Assembly: GCF_947503125.1 (NCBI RefSeq) | Contig: NZ_CANNCR010000032.1 | Location: 1 to 48,510, forward strand | Origin: an uncultured Metabacillus sp. | GTDB taxonomy: Bacteria; Bacillota; Bacilli; Bacillales; Bacillaceae | Direction of reading: 5' to 3' | DNA length: 48,510 bases | In this document: positions 1 to 7,595 of the stretch, one piece after another | Position numbering within the stretch: the first letter of the stretch is position 1 | Layout: the number at the start of each line of letters is the position of its first letter | Translations under genes and position numbers: made by a program | Notes under the pieces: generated by a model | What the model saw: the letters and a program-made list of their open reading frames with translations, nothing else | Databases searched by the model: none | Told to the model about the DNA's origin: nothing

Positions 1-71
1 TCGAGAGGTGGATCGCTGGCCTTCCTAGTTATATCAAGGCTTATTTGCCGATCTCACTCTGCGAAAGTTGA
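1..71. other. Non-glgC sequence abutting truncated glgC
   Basis: The glgC reading frame is recognisable only from base 72 (residues [12 protein letters not shown]). The 71 bases before it do not encode the expected upstream GlgC residues in any frame, and the in-frame triplet at 69-71 is a TGA stop. The stretch is too short to identify. It could be the end of an insertion sequence, a deletion junction, or an assembly join at a contig end. Confidence 0.5.
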
Positions 72-881
72 GTTAATTATATAAAACAATATGAGCCGGA
101 GTATGTGCTTATTCTATCAGGGGATCACATTTATAAGATGGATTACAGTGAAATGCTTGCTTACCATATTGAAAAAGAGGCAGATGTCACAATTTCAGTT
201 ATCGAAGTACCTTGGGAAGAAGCAAGCCGTTTCGGTATTATGAGTACAAATGAAAGTTTGGAAATTTTGGAGTTTCAGGAAAAACCGGATCACCCAAAGA
301 ATAATTTAGCCTCAATGGGCATTTATATTTTTAAATGGTCTATTTTAAACAAGTATCTCGAAATAGATGCGCACGTCCCAAATTCGAATCACGACTTTGG
401 AAATGACGTCATTCCTTTGCTTTTAGAACAAAAGAGAAAGCTTTTTGCATATCCGTTTAAAGGATACTGGAAAGATGTAGGGACTGTGAAGAGTTTGTGG
501 GAGGCAAATATGGATTTACTATCGGTGAATTCACAGCTGAACTTATTTGAACAATCTTGGCGCATTTACTCTGTTAATCCAAATCAGCCTCCCCAATATA
601 TCGCCCCTGCTGCTGAGGTCGTTGAGTCCTTAATTAACGAGGGTTGTATTGTAGAAGGAAATATTTATCATTCCGTACTGTTCCAGGGAGCCCAGGTTGG
701 AGAGCATTCGGTTGTCAATAAGTCTGTCGTAATGACGGATGCTAAAATAGGAGCTGATGTTTATATTGAAAATGTAATTATTCCTCCAGAGATGCATGTT
801 CCAGACGGTACAATCATTCGTGCTGATTCAGAAAAGGATGAGGTTATTTTAGTTTCCGAAGAATTGCTTTCTGCGTTATAA
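72..881 (+). pseudogene. glgC: Glucose-1-phosphate adenylyltransferase GlgC, 5'-truncated
   Basis: ADP-glucose pyrophosphorylase catalytic subunit, which makes ADP-glucose from glucose-1-phosphate and ATP for glycogen synthesis. About 270 residues remain of roughly 380. The [10 protein letters not shown] motif, the FGIM and FEEKP-like (FQEKP) segments, GYWKDVGT, and the C-terminal hexapeptide-repeat (left-handed beta-helix) half are intact. The N-terminal nucleotide-binding region with the glycine-rich GGxGxRL loop is absent because homology stops at base 72. A GTG at 105 could start a protein, but it would lack the ATP site. glgD follows after 36 bp, as in Bacillus glg operons. The remaining part has no internal stop, so the break is recent or is an assembly artefact. 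Confidence 0.8.
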
Positions 882-917
882 GACGAGACAATTAAGCAAA
901 CGAAGGAGATGAACGCA

Positions 918-1940
918 ATGAATAAGCAAATGTTGGGAATTATTGATGCATCACCATACACAGATGAATTAAAACCTTTAACAACTCACCGTACATTCTC
1001 TGCAATTCCGATTGCGGGAAGATACCGTTTAGTTGATTTTATGTTATCTAATCTGGTTAACTCCGGCATCTATAGCGTTGCGCTTTTTCCGAAAATTAAC
1101 TCCCGTTCGTTATTAGACCATCTTGGTTCAGGCAAGCAATGGGATTTGGCTCGGAAAAGAGACGGTCTCTTTGTTTTCCCCCCAAGGGCAGATTACCCAT
1201 TAGATCAATCTTCCATCGTTTCCCTATTGCGTTACCATATTGATTACTTTTTGCGAAGCAAGCAAAAATATGCGGTCATTACCAATAGTTGCACGATTTG
1301 CAATATTGATTTTAAGGATGTTCTGGATCATCATATTCGCTCAAATGCTCATATTACAGAAGTTTATCACAAAGAACAATCGCTTCATCTGTACGTTTTA
1401 GAAACAGCTTTATTGATTGATTTAATTCATCAAGAAAGTTTCCATGTGAAAACATTAAGTGAGTTCCTTCAATCTTTTTCTTCGAAATATAGCTTTTCCC
1501 GTTATGAACATGAAGGCTATACAATGGTTATATCCGACATTTCTTCCTACTTCAACAGCAGCATGGATATGTTGAATCGGCCAATCTGGGACCAGCTATT
1601 CGCAAAGGATAGACCCGTCTACACAAAAGCAAAAGATGAGCCTCCAACGCGCTATACGAAAACAGCTGTTGTAAAAAATTCCATGATTGCCAATGGGTGT
1701 GTCATTGAAGGATATGTAGAAAACTGTATTATCTTCCGCGGGGTAAAAATTGAAAAAGGTGCAATCGTTAAAAATAGCATTGTCATGCAAAAAAGCTGCG
1801 TTGGAGAGAAGGGCTTATTAAACTACGTTATTTTAGATAAAGACGTAAAGATAGAAAGAAATATACAATTAGTTGGTGATATTGAGAATCCTAATGTAAT
1901 CCCAAAAGGAACCGTACAAGGCTCTTTGATGAATTTGTAA
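918..1940 (+). CDS. glgD: Glycogen biosynthesis protein GlgD
   Basis: GlgD is the non-catalytic or regulatory partner of GlgC in Bacillus ADP-glucose pyrophosphorylase. The protein (340 aa, family-typical) has the nucleotidyltransferase-like N-terminus with AGRYRLVDFMLSN and DHLGSGKQWDL, the YAVITN core, and a C-terminal beta-helix with the MIANGCVIEG and IVMQKS hexapeptide segments. Two in-frame ATGs exist. AAGGAG at 903-908 touches the first (909) but is correctly spaced for the second (918), which is chosen. It lies 36 bp after glgC and is followed directly by a glgA relic, so it is probably a stranded subunit without a working pathway here. The ORF itself shows no damage. Confidence 0.9.
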   Translation: MNKQMLGIIDASPYTDELKPLTTHRTFSAIPIAGRYRLVDFMLSNLVNSGIYSVALFPKINSRSLLDHLGSGKQWDLARKRDGLFVFPPRADYPLDQSSIVSLLRYHIDYFLRSKQKYAVITNSCTICNIDFKDVLDHHIRSNAHITEVYHKEQSLHLYVLETALLIDLIHQESFHVKTLSEFLQSFSSKYSFSRYEHEGYTMVISDISSYFNSSMDMLNRPIWDQLFAKDRPVYTKAKDEPPTRYTKTAVVKNSMIANGCVIEGYVENCIIFRGVKIEKGAIVKNSIVMQKSCVGEKGLLNYVILDKDVKIERNIQLVGDIENPNVIPKGTVQGSLMNL

Positions 1941-2025
1941 TTGCGGCATTTGTCGCATCAGGATGAAAGCCGTTTGTAAAACAGGAAGTTTAGCGAATGT
2001 TCTAGGAGCTCAAAGATATGAATGA
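1941..2025 (+). pseudogene. glgA: Relic of glycogen synthase glgA (N-terminus only)
   Basis: Directly after the glgD stop, where glgA sits in Bacillus glg operons, one frame reads AAFVASG-stop-KPFVK, and the next frame continues KTGSLANVLGA from the same bases. Joined, they match the start of bacterial glycogen synthase (pattern LFVASExxPFVKTGGLADVxGALP), including the KTGGL ADP-glucose-binding loop. One nonsense change and one frameshift separate the halves, and homology ends around base 2015. No further glgA and no glgP follow before the terminator at 2093. The match is short, so the call rests on the motif and the position together. Confidence 0.6.
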
Positions 2026-2092
2026 ATTTAACTCCATTTTAGGCAGGTTTCACTTCATGATAGGTTACCGACCTAAGGTAATTCAACGAAAA

Positions 2093-2136
2093 AACGCTAT
2101 CCTTTGTAATAGAATAAAAAGGATAGTGTTTTTTTA
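2093..2136 (+). terminator. Rho-independent terminator of the glg remnant
   Basis: The arms AACGCTATCCTTT and AAAGGATAGTGTT pair with one G-U, have a 12-nt loop, and are followed by seven T. It ends the glgC-glgD transcript after the glgA relic. Confidence 0.8.
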
Positions 2137-2181
2137 TAAGTTTAAGATAATATTAATGCATTACCATTAATATTTATCCAC

Positions 2182-2197
2182 TTGAAAGCGTTTTACA
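2182..2197 (+). promoter_or_regulatory. cre-like CcpA site upstream of the YitT-family gene
   Basis: TTGAAAGCGTTTTACA is close to the catabolite-responsive element consensus WTGAAARCGYTTTCAW, deviating only at the 3' end. It lies about 180 bp before the gene. A TATAAT-like element sits near 2322 without a convincing -35. The rest of 1941-2372 is AT-rich with no other feature seen. Confidence 0.4.
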
Positions 2198-2372
2198 AAA
2201 GTGCTTATTTTTTCTTGATACATATTATTATCCTTTTGATAATGTTTATATCAATAGCTTTTGAATGTATTTTCAGAATAAACTTTTAAATTTTCGTTTT
2301 CTTTAAAATCGATTATAATTCTCTCATAATGAATAAATATTAGTCTTGTCTTTATTTGAAAGGATGAGGGAT

Positions 2373-3215
2373 TTGACTAGACCAATCGTCATTTTTATTG
2401 GTTCTCTATTAATAGCAATAGCCTATAATCAATTTCTGATCCCACACGAAGTGTTAAGTGCTGGAATTAGTGGGATTGCCATAATTGTTGGCTTATTAAC
2501 ACCTTTTGATACTGGGGTAATGAATTTATTATTGAATTTGCCACTGCTTATTTTAGGGATGATGAAGCTTGGAAAACGATTTATCTCCTATACAATTTTG
2601 AGTGTTATTGTTCTTTCGGCAGCCCTTTACTACTTACCGGTGTATGCGGTTAGCTCAGACCCAATTCTTTCATCCATTTTTGGCGGAGTATTGTCTGGCA
2701 TTGGAATCGGCTTAATATTGAGATACTCAGGATCCACAGGCGGTTTTGACATAATTGGAATGATACTAGCTAAGAAAATGGATTTCCCAATAGGAGCTAT
2801 TTTGACAGGATTAAACGGAATTGTTATTTTGGTTTCAGGATTCCTTCTAAATTGGGATTCTGCTCTTTATACATTAGTGTCAATTTTTATTACAGGGAAA
2901 GTAATTGATTCCATTCATACTCACCACATGAAATTAACAGTCACTATTATTACGGACAAAGGCGAAGAAGTTCGTAACAAACTTTTAAGTCAGCTTTACC
3001 GCGGAATTACGATTATGGACGGAGAGGGCGGCTATACACAAATTAAGCGCAAGATATTGATGACTGTTATTTCCCGATACGAACTTGCTGATATGAAGCA
3101 ATGTATTCGTGATGTTGACCCGAACGCATTTGTAAATATTACACAGACTGTTGATGTGATGGGTTTATTTAATCGCGATCAATCGAAAACAGCATTGCAA
3201 ATGGAGAATTTGTAA
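2373..3215 (+). CDS. YitT family membrane protein (DUF161/DUF2179)
   Basis: About 280 residues. The N-terminal half has five to six hydrophobic segments (for example IVIFIGSLLIAIAYN and ILSSIFGGVLSGIGIG) with the family motifs SAGISGIA and YSGSTGGFDIIG. The C-terminal cytosolic domain (DUF2179), from about residue 200, contains RGITIMDGEGGYT and ends with the VDPNAFVNITQT motif. Starts are possible at TTG 2346, ATG 2364 and TTG 2373. AAGG at 2360-2363 abuts ATG 2364 and better serves TTG 2373, so that start is preferred but unsure. The molecular function of the family is unknown. A second paralogue lies at 25276. It stands alone between two terminators. Confidence 0.85.
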   Translation: MTRPIVIFIGSLLIAIAYNQFLIPHEVLSAGISGIAIIVGLLTPFDTGVMNLLLNLPLLILGMMKLGKRFISYTILSVIVLSAALYYLPVYAVSSDPILSSIFGGVLSGIGIGLILRYSGSTGGFDIIGMILAKKMDFPIGAILTGLNGIVILVSGFLLNWDSALYTLVSIFITGKVIDSIHTHHMKLTVTIITDKGEEVRNKLLSQLYRGITIMDGEGGYTQIKRKILMTVISRYELADMKQCIRDVDPNAFVNITQTVDVMGLFNRDQSKTALQMENL

Positions 3216-3271
3216 ACTGGGAGTGGTAATCACATTCCATAAGTTGAATAAAATTTTTTGTTGATTTTGAA

Positions 3272-3296
3272 AGGAGCTATTGGCTCTTTTTTTTTA
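3272..3296 (+). terminator. Weak terminator after the YitT-family gene
   Basis: A short GAGC/GCTC stem is followed by nine T. The stem is weak but the position and T run fit. In the remaining gene-free stretch (3216-3535) only the palindrome at 3407 stands out. Confidence 0.45.
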
Positions 3297-3387
3297 TACC
3301 ATTAACTTCTTGTATCTAAATATAAATTGTCTATTCCAAAAATTTATCTTATCGAATTTTAGATGAAGTTGTTGAATACTTACTGGT

Positions 3388-3425
3388 GATAACATTTCCT
3401 TATCGCAACTTATAAATAAGTTATC
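3388..3425. promoter_or_regulatory. Nested palindrome upstream of methyltransferase gene
   Basis: AACTTAT-AA-ATAAGTT (3407-3422) is a perfect 7-bp inverted repeat, and GATAAC at 3388 has its complement GTTATC at 3420. This could be a regulator binding site about 110 bp before the methyltransferase start. No regulator is assigned. Confidence 0.3.
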
Positions 3426-3535
3426 ATTTTCTTATTTTTATTTTCGAATATAGTAATAGTATAAGAGTAAAATCACCATGAATTGGAAACTGATATAGAA
3501 CAAATTCACTAGCATTTAAGTGAAGGAGGAAAACG

Positions 3536-4306
3536 ATGGATATTAAAAAGGATGTTCAACAGCAATTTGGTCGCAGTGCAAATCATTATGTAATAAGCAA
3601 AGGACACCGTAAAGGCGGAGATTTGAAAAAGCTCGTCGAAATGGCTCATGTGACGGGAAGCGAGGAGGTTCTTGACGTAGCCACAGGGGGTGGACATACA
3701 GCAAATGCTCTTGCTCCGCATGTTCAAAAGGTAACGGCCTTGGATCTAACACCTGAAATGTTATCAGCTGCTGAAAGGTTTATAAAAGAAAACGGACATG
3801 ATAATGTTGTGTTTGTTGAAGGTGATGCTGAAAAATTGCCTTTTCCTGACGAAACGTTTGATCTCGTTACGTGTCGTATTGCCCCGCATCATTTCCCAAA
3901 CATTGAACAATTTATTAGCGAGGTTTATCGTGTGTTAAAACACGGAGGAACATTCTTATTGGATGATAATGTCGCTCCCGAGGATGAGGGATTCGATCAA
4001 TTCTATAATACTCTTGAAAAAATGAGGGACTATAGCCATTACCGGGCTTGGAAAAAATCAGAGTGGCTGCAAAAGCTAGAATTAAATGGGTTTGAAATAC
4101 AAGAATGGCATCGTTTCGAAAAACGATTTGAATTTGAGAACTGGTGTGATCGGATGCATTTATCAGATTCGCAGAAAGCCGATTTAAACGAATTTATCCT
4201 CAAGACTACAGAAAAGGTAAAACGAAAATTTCGGATTCAAATAAATGATACTCAAATTACTTCATTCATTGGGGAGGCAATTCTGGTAAGTGCAACGAAA
4301 GAATAA
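3536..4306 (+). CDS. Class I SAM-dependent methyltransferase (YcgJ-like)
   Basis: 256 aa. The SAM-binding fold is clear: motif I VLDVATGGGHTANAL (about residues 46-60), the acidic end of beta-2 at ALDLTPEML, motif for adenine contact VEGDAEKLPFP, then FDLVTCRIAPHHF and the post-motif VYRVLKHGGTFLL. The N-terminus resembles UbiE/YcgJ-type methyltransferases of Bacillus. The substrate cannot be told from sequence. A strong GAAGGAGG precedes the ATG by 7 nt. It is a single-gene unit on the plus strand; no clear terminator follows. Confidence 0.85.
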   Translation: MDIKKDVQQQFGRSANHYVISKGHRKGGDLKKLVEMAHVTGSEEVLDVATGGGHTANALAPHVQKVTALDLTPEMLSAAERFIKENGHDNVVFVEGDAEKLPFPDETFDLVTCRIAPHHFPNIEQFISEVYRVLKHGGTFLLDDNVAPEDEGFDQFYNTLEKMRDYSHYRAWKKSEWLQKLELNGFEIQEWHRFEKRFEFENWCDRMHLSDSQKADLNEFILKTTEKVKRKFRIQINDTQITSFIGEAILVSATKE

Positions 4307-4492
4307 AACAAATGAAAGTGGCAAGAGGAATAAACATTAATATTTATAGGTTCATACGGCTTGTTTGAAATTATTGTTGGAGCAATTTATTAGATTTATC
4401 TTTTTAAGATTAATTGTGGGAGCACTTTTCATAAAAGGAAATATAGATAAAATGCCTATGCAATACGTTTAAATATTGTGCTGCAAAAGAAC

Positions 4493-4639
4493 TTAATTAC
4501 GATCTTCCAGTATAGAACGTAAATGGTGTATTTCTAGTTTTATAAGTTTTTTAACAGATGGATCATTACATCGTTTAAAATCGCTCATTAAGCGTTCGAG
4601 TTCTCTAGAAAAAAGGAAGTAGTCATTTTTATCAAGCAT
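4493..4639 (-). CDS. Small hypothetical protein, 48 aa
   Basis: A 48-codon minus-strand ORF starting ATG with AGGGGG 5 nt upstream. The product is rich in charged residues (MLDKNDYFLFSRELERLM at the start, HHLRSILEDRN at the end) and is predicted helical, with no membrane segment. I do not recognise a family; it lacks the SQELD signature of Spo0E-type phosphatases. It sits downstream of, and on the same strand as, the DUF2777-like gene, beyond a hairpin, so it probably has its own transcript. Confidence 0.55.
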   Translation of the reverse strand: MLDKNDYFLFSRELERLMSDFKRCNDPSVKKLIKLEIHHLRSILEDRN

Positions 4640-4797
4640 ATCCAACCCCCTATTCTTGGTGTTTAGTAGTAAATACCCGTTTATAAACGATTTAAAACCT
4701 CATTCAGCAATCCGTTTGTAACAAAAGAAATATTAATTTAATGATTGTGAAAAATAGAGGTTCAACTGAGGGATGAAGACTCTTTTTCAATGAAATA

Positions 4798-4825
4798 GGG
4801 CGCCTTCTCATTGATCATGGCGCCC
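4798..4825 (-). terminator. GC-rich hairpin after the DUF2777-like gene
   Basis: GGGCGCC and GGCGCCC form a perfect 7-bp stem with a 14-nt loop, about 80 bp after the stop at 4905 on the minus strand. The following tract (TATTTCATT) is only moderately T-rich, so termination is likely but not certain. Confidence 0.5.
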
Positions 4826-4904
4826 GAAAATAGATCTTATCTTCATTTTTTAGTTGGATTTTCCCTTTTTAATCAATCCTAGTCATCGCGAGGAGCTTCT
4901 ATGA

Positions 4905-5465
4905 CTAATACTTAGAACTTATAAGCCCTCTTTCTCCAAGACTGGTCGTAAATTCAAATCGGTCTGAGCAATGAACACCCCGCTCAAAATGATGCTGTAG
5001 ACCGCAAATATTATTTTCATTATCAAATTGATAAAAGGAAACACCCTTTTTATGTACTTTATTTTTTAAAAAATAGAGATGGTTATAGGAATATATACAA
5101 TCAAAAGGCGAGAATGATAAGCTGTTAAGCTGTCTAATCAGGCGCATAAAGGTTTCATCGCGAAGCTCCTTTAGCATTTCATCAAGTGCAATAGGCAGCC
5201 TTTTTCTGATACGAACGGTATCCCCGCAATTCAATGATGTTAAGCCAAGCTCTGTTTTCACCTTCCCTAACCCCAGCCATTTTCCGGGTTTCCACCCGTG
5301 TGGACTTAAAATTTCTAAATAATTATCTTGAATCTCTTCTAATAAATGAAGTTCATCATTCATATCATCATATATGACATATTGTTCGTTCGTTACTTCG
5401 ATTAAGCCAATAACGTACGAACGTTTTTGATTTAATAATAAGTCTGCTCGTTTAGAAGAATACAT
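4905..5465 (-). CDS. Uncharacterised protein, resembles Bacillus DUF2777 family
   Basis: 186 aa, soluble, no signal peptide or membrane segment. The N-terminal part (about 15-90) reads as a small beta-rich domain (YVIGLIEVTNEQYVIYDD). The second half has the conserved-looking stretches LRDETFMRLIRQLN and FDCIYSYNHLYFL, then GVSFYQFDNE and CGLQHHFERG. By length and motif layout it recalls the DUF2777 proteins of Bacillus, an assignment from memory that was not searched. The function is unknown. It is transcribed away from asnB. The intervening 200 bp carry a broken plus-strand coding remnant. Confidence 0.7.
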   Translation of the reverse strand: MYSSKRADLLLNQKRSYVIGLIEVTNEQYVIYDDMNDELHLLEEIQDNYLEILSPHGWKPGKWLGLGKVKTELGLTSLNCGDTVRIRKRLPIALDEMLKELRDETFMRLIRQLNSLSFSPFDCIYSYNHLYFLKNKVHKKGVSFYQFDNENNICGLQHHFERGVHCSDRFEFTTSLGERGLISSKY

Positions 5466-5479
5466 TCATTAAACCCTCC

Positions 5480-5668
5480 AGTGATTGTGAAACATGTAAC
5501 GATAGTTATGGAAATACTGTTATCAACGTTTTAGACAAAAGTGATCAGGTTTATGCATGAACAGAATTTTCTGGGACAATTCAACAATTGATTAAGATGG
5601 GCATACAATACAATCTGCCAGAAGTAATGGGACGTGATGTGTTTAACAAACATGATAATTTACCCTAG
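5480..5668 (+). pseudogene. Possible broken coding remnant upstream of asnB
   Basis: One plus-strand frame reads coherently as SSDCETCNDSYGNTVINVL to VYA, meets a TGA at 5558-5560, then continues TEFSGTIQQLIKMGIQYN and LPEVMGRDVFNKHDN to a TAG at 5666. No start codon precedes it in frame. The composition of the second block looks like real protein rather than chance. I do not recognise the family. It could equally be non-coding leader sequence. Confidence 0.3.
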
Positions 5669-5683
5669 GGAGATGATGCATCA

Positions 5684-7534
5684 ATGTGTGGGATCACCGG
5701 ATGGATAAACTTTAGAGAAAATATCCTTCATAAACAGGATACTGTTAAAAAGATGACAGAAACCTTGGCGAAAAGGGGGCCAGATGACACAAACATATGG
5801 GGAGAAGGAAACGTCTTATTTGGTCACAAACGATTAATTGTTGTTGACCCGGAATGCGGCATTCAGCCGATGACCCGGACAAAGGAAGGGAATTCTTATA
5901 CGATTTGTTATAACGGTGAACTATATAACACAGAGGATATTAGAAAGGTCCTGTTAGCAAGAGGATACACCTTTAAAGGTCATTCAGATACTGAAGTTTT
6001 GCTGCAATCCTATATTGAGTGGGAAGAGGAATGTGTTCACCATTTAAATGGGATTTTTGCCTTTGCGGTTTGGGATTCTGCAAAGGAGAAGTTATTCATA
6101 GGCAGGGACCGTTTAGGGGTTAAACCGTTATTTTACAAGGAAGCTAACGGATCGCTTATTTTTGGTTCAGAATTAAAAGCGATTTTAGCCCATCCATCTG
6201 TTTCAGCAGTGTTAGATAAAACAGGCTTGTCAGAAATATTTGGTGTCGGCCCTTCCAGAACTCCGGGAAATGGCGTTTTTAAAGGAATCGATGAACTTCG
6301 CCCTGCTCATGCCCTTACCTTTACAAAAAATGGGTTAAAGAAATGGCGCTATTGGAATGTCGAAAGCAAGCCGCATGAGGATTCATTGGATGAGACAGCT
6401 GAAAAGGTCCGCTTCCTATTTACAGATGCCGTGAAACGGCAGCTTGTATCAGATGTGCCTTTATGTACGTTTCTTTCCGGTGGGGTCGATTCAAGCGCGA
6501 TTACAGCGGTAGCCGCGGAGCATTACAAGCAGGAAGGAAAAGGCAGACTCCATACGTACTCGATTGACTATGAGGACAATGATAAATTCTTTAAAGCAAA
6601 TGAGTTTCAGCCAAATTCCGATGCTCCATGGATTAATAAGATGAGTGAAACATTCAATACAGTACATCATCGCTGTGTGATTGCCCAGCAGGAATTAGTG
6701 GATAACTTAATCGAAGCGACCATTGTACGTGATTTACCAGGTATGGCTGATGTTGATTCTTCGCTGCTTTGGTTTTGCCGGGAGATCAAGAAGGAATTTG
6801 TCGTTAGCTTGTCTGGGGAGTGTGCAGACGAAATTTTTGGAGGATATCCATGGTTTCACCGCCCAGATGATTTAGCAAGATCGGCATTTCCTTGGATGCG
6901 TTCAACCGATGAGAGAATAAAGCTGTTAAAACCAGAATGGCAGGAAAAGCTAAAGTTACATGAATATGTGCAAGCACGTTATCAAGAAACGGTTAATGAA
7001 ACCCCGCTTCTTGATGGAGAATCGGAATTAGAAGCTCAGCGGCGCCAGCTCTTTTATTTAAATATGCATTGGTTTATGACGAATTTATTAGACCGTAAAG
7101 ATCGGATGAGCATGGGAGCGAGCTTAGAAGTTCGCGTTCCATTTGCGGATCATCGCCTTGTTGAGTATGTATGGAATATCCCTTGGGAAGTAAAGATGTA
7201 TGGTGATCGTGAAAAAGGCATCTTGCGTAAAGCATTAGAGGGAATTCTTCCGAATGAAGTATTGTATCGAAAAAAGAGTCCATATCCTAAGACACATAAC
7301 CCGGAATATACAAGGCTGGTGAAAAATTGGCTTTCTTCACTTATTGCCAGAAAAGATTCAATCTTACATGTATTATTAAATAAACAGGCACTACAAGATA
7401 TTATTGAATCAGAAGGAAAAGCATTCCAGGTTCCTTGGTTTGGCCAGCTAATGTCCGGACCGCAGCTATTAGCACACTTAGCACAAATTCATGTATGGTT
7501 TGAAACCTATAAGATTAATATTGATGAACGGTAA
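5684..7534 (+). CDS. asnB: Asparagine synthase (glutamine-hydrolysing)
   Basis: Converts aspartate, glutamine and ATP to asparagine and glutamate. 616 aa, full length. Cys2 after Met is the glutaminase nucleophile (MCGITGW), followed by KRGPDD, YNGELYN and HSDTEVLL of the class II amidotransferase domain (1-200). The synthetase domain carries the PP-loop SGGVDSS (265-271), with SGECADEIFGGYPWF and the C-terminal RKKSPYPKTHNPEY segment. AGGGAG lies 8 nt before the ATG. It is monocistronic with a hairpin 23 bp downstream. The sequence resembles the AsnB type of Bacillus cereus and clostridia more than B. subtilis AsnB/AsnO/AsnH. Confidence 0.93.
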   Translation: MCGITGWINFRENILHKQDTVKKMTETLAKRGPDDTNIWGEGNVLFGHKRLIVVDPECGIQPMTRTKEGNSYTICYNGELYNTEDIRKVLLARGYTFKGHSDTEVLLQSYIEWEEECVHHLNGIFAFAVWDSAKEKLFIGRDRLGVKPLFYKEANGSLIFGSELKAILAHPSVSAVLDKTGLSEIFGVGPSRTPGNGVFKGIDELRPAHALTFTKNGLKKWRYWNVESKPHEDSLDETAEKVRFLFTDAVKRQLVSDVPLCTFLSGGVDSSAITAVAAEHYKQEGKGRLHTYSIDYEDNDKFFKANEFQPNSDAPWINKMSETFNTVHHRCVIAQQELVDNLIEATIVRDLPGMADVDSSLLWFCREIKKEFVVSLSGECADEIFGGYPWFHRPDDLARSAFPWMRSTDERIKLLKPEWQEKLKLHEYVQARYQETVNETPLLDGESELEAQRRQLFYLNMHWFMTNLLDRKDRMSMGASLEVRVPFADHRLVEYVWNIPWEVKMYGDREKGILRKALEGILPNEVLYRKKSPYPKTHNPEYTRLVKNWLSSLIARKDSILHVLLNKQALQDIIESEGKAFQVPWFGQLMSGPQLLAHLAQIHVWFETYKINIDER

Positions 7535-7557
7535 AAAATGTAAGATTAAAGTAGCGA

Positions 7558-7579
7558 GGGACTGCAAATATGCAGTCCC
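7558..7579. terminator. Hairpin between convergent asnB and MATE gene
   Basis: GGGACTGCA-AATA-TGCAGTCCC is a perfect 9-bp stem between two convergent genes. T runs are poor on both sides (TTAGTCT on plus), so it may act in both directions with moderate efficiency. Confidence 0.55.
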
Positions 7580-7595
7580 TTAGTCTATCCTTCAA

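Noticed and set aside
105-881. Intact GlgC starting at GTG 105
   Set aside because: It would lack the nucleotide-binding N-terminus, and GlgC residues continue upstream of the GTG to base 72, so this is a truncation and not a true start.
4905-5465. comK candidate, because of its size and the competence genes elsewhere in the window
   Set aside because: The protein shows none of the ComK core segments; its motifs fit a DUF2777-like protein instead.
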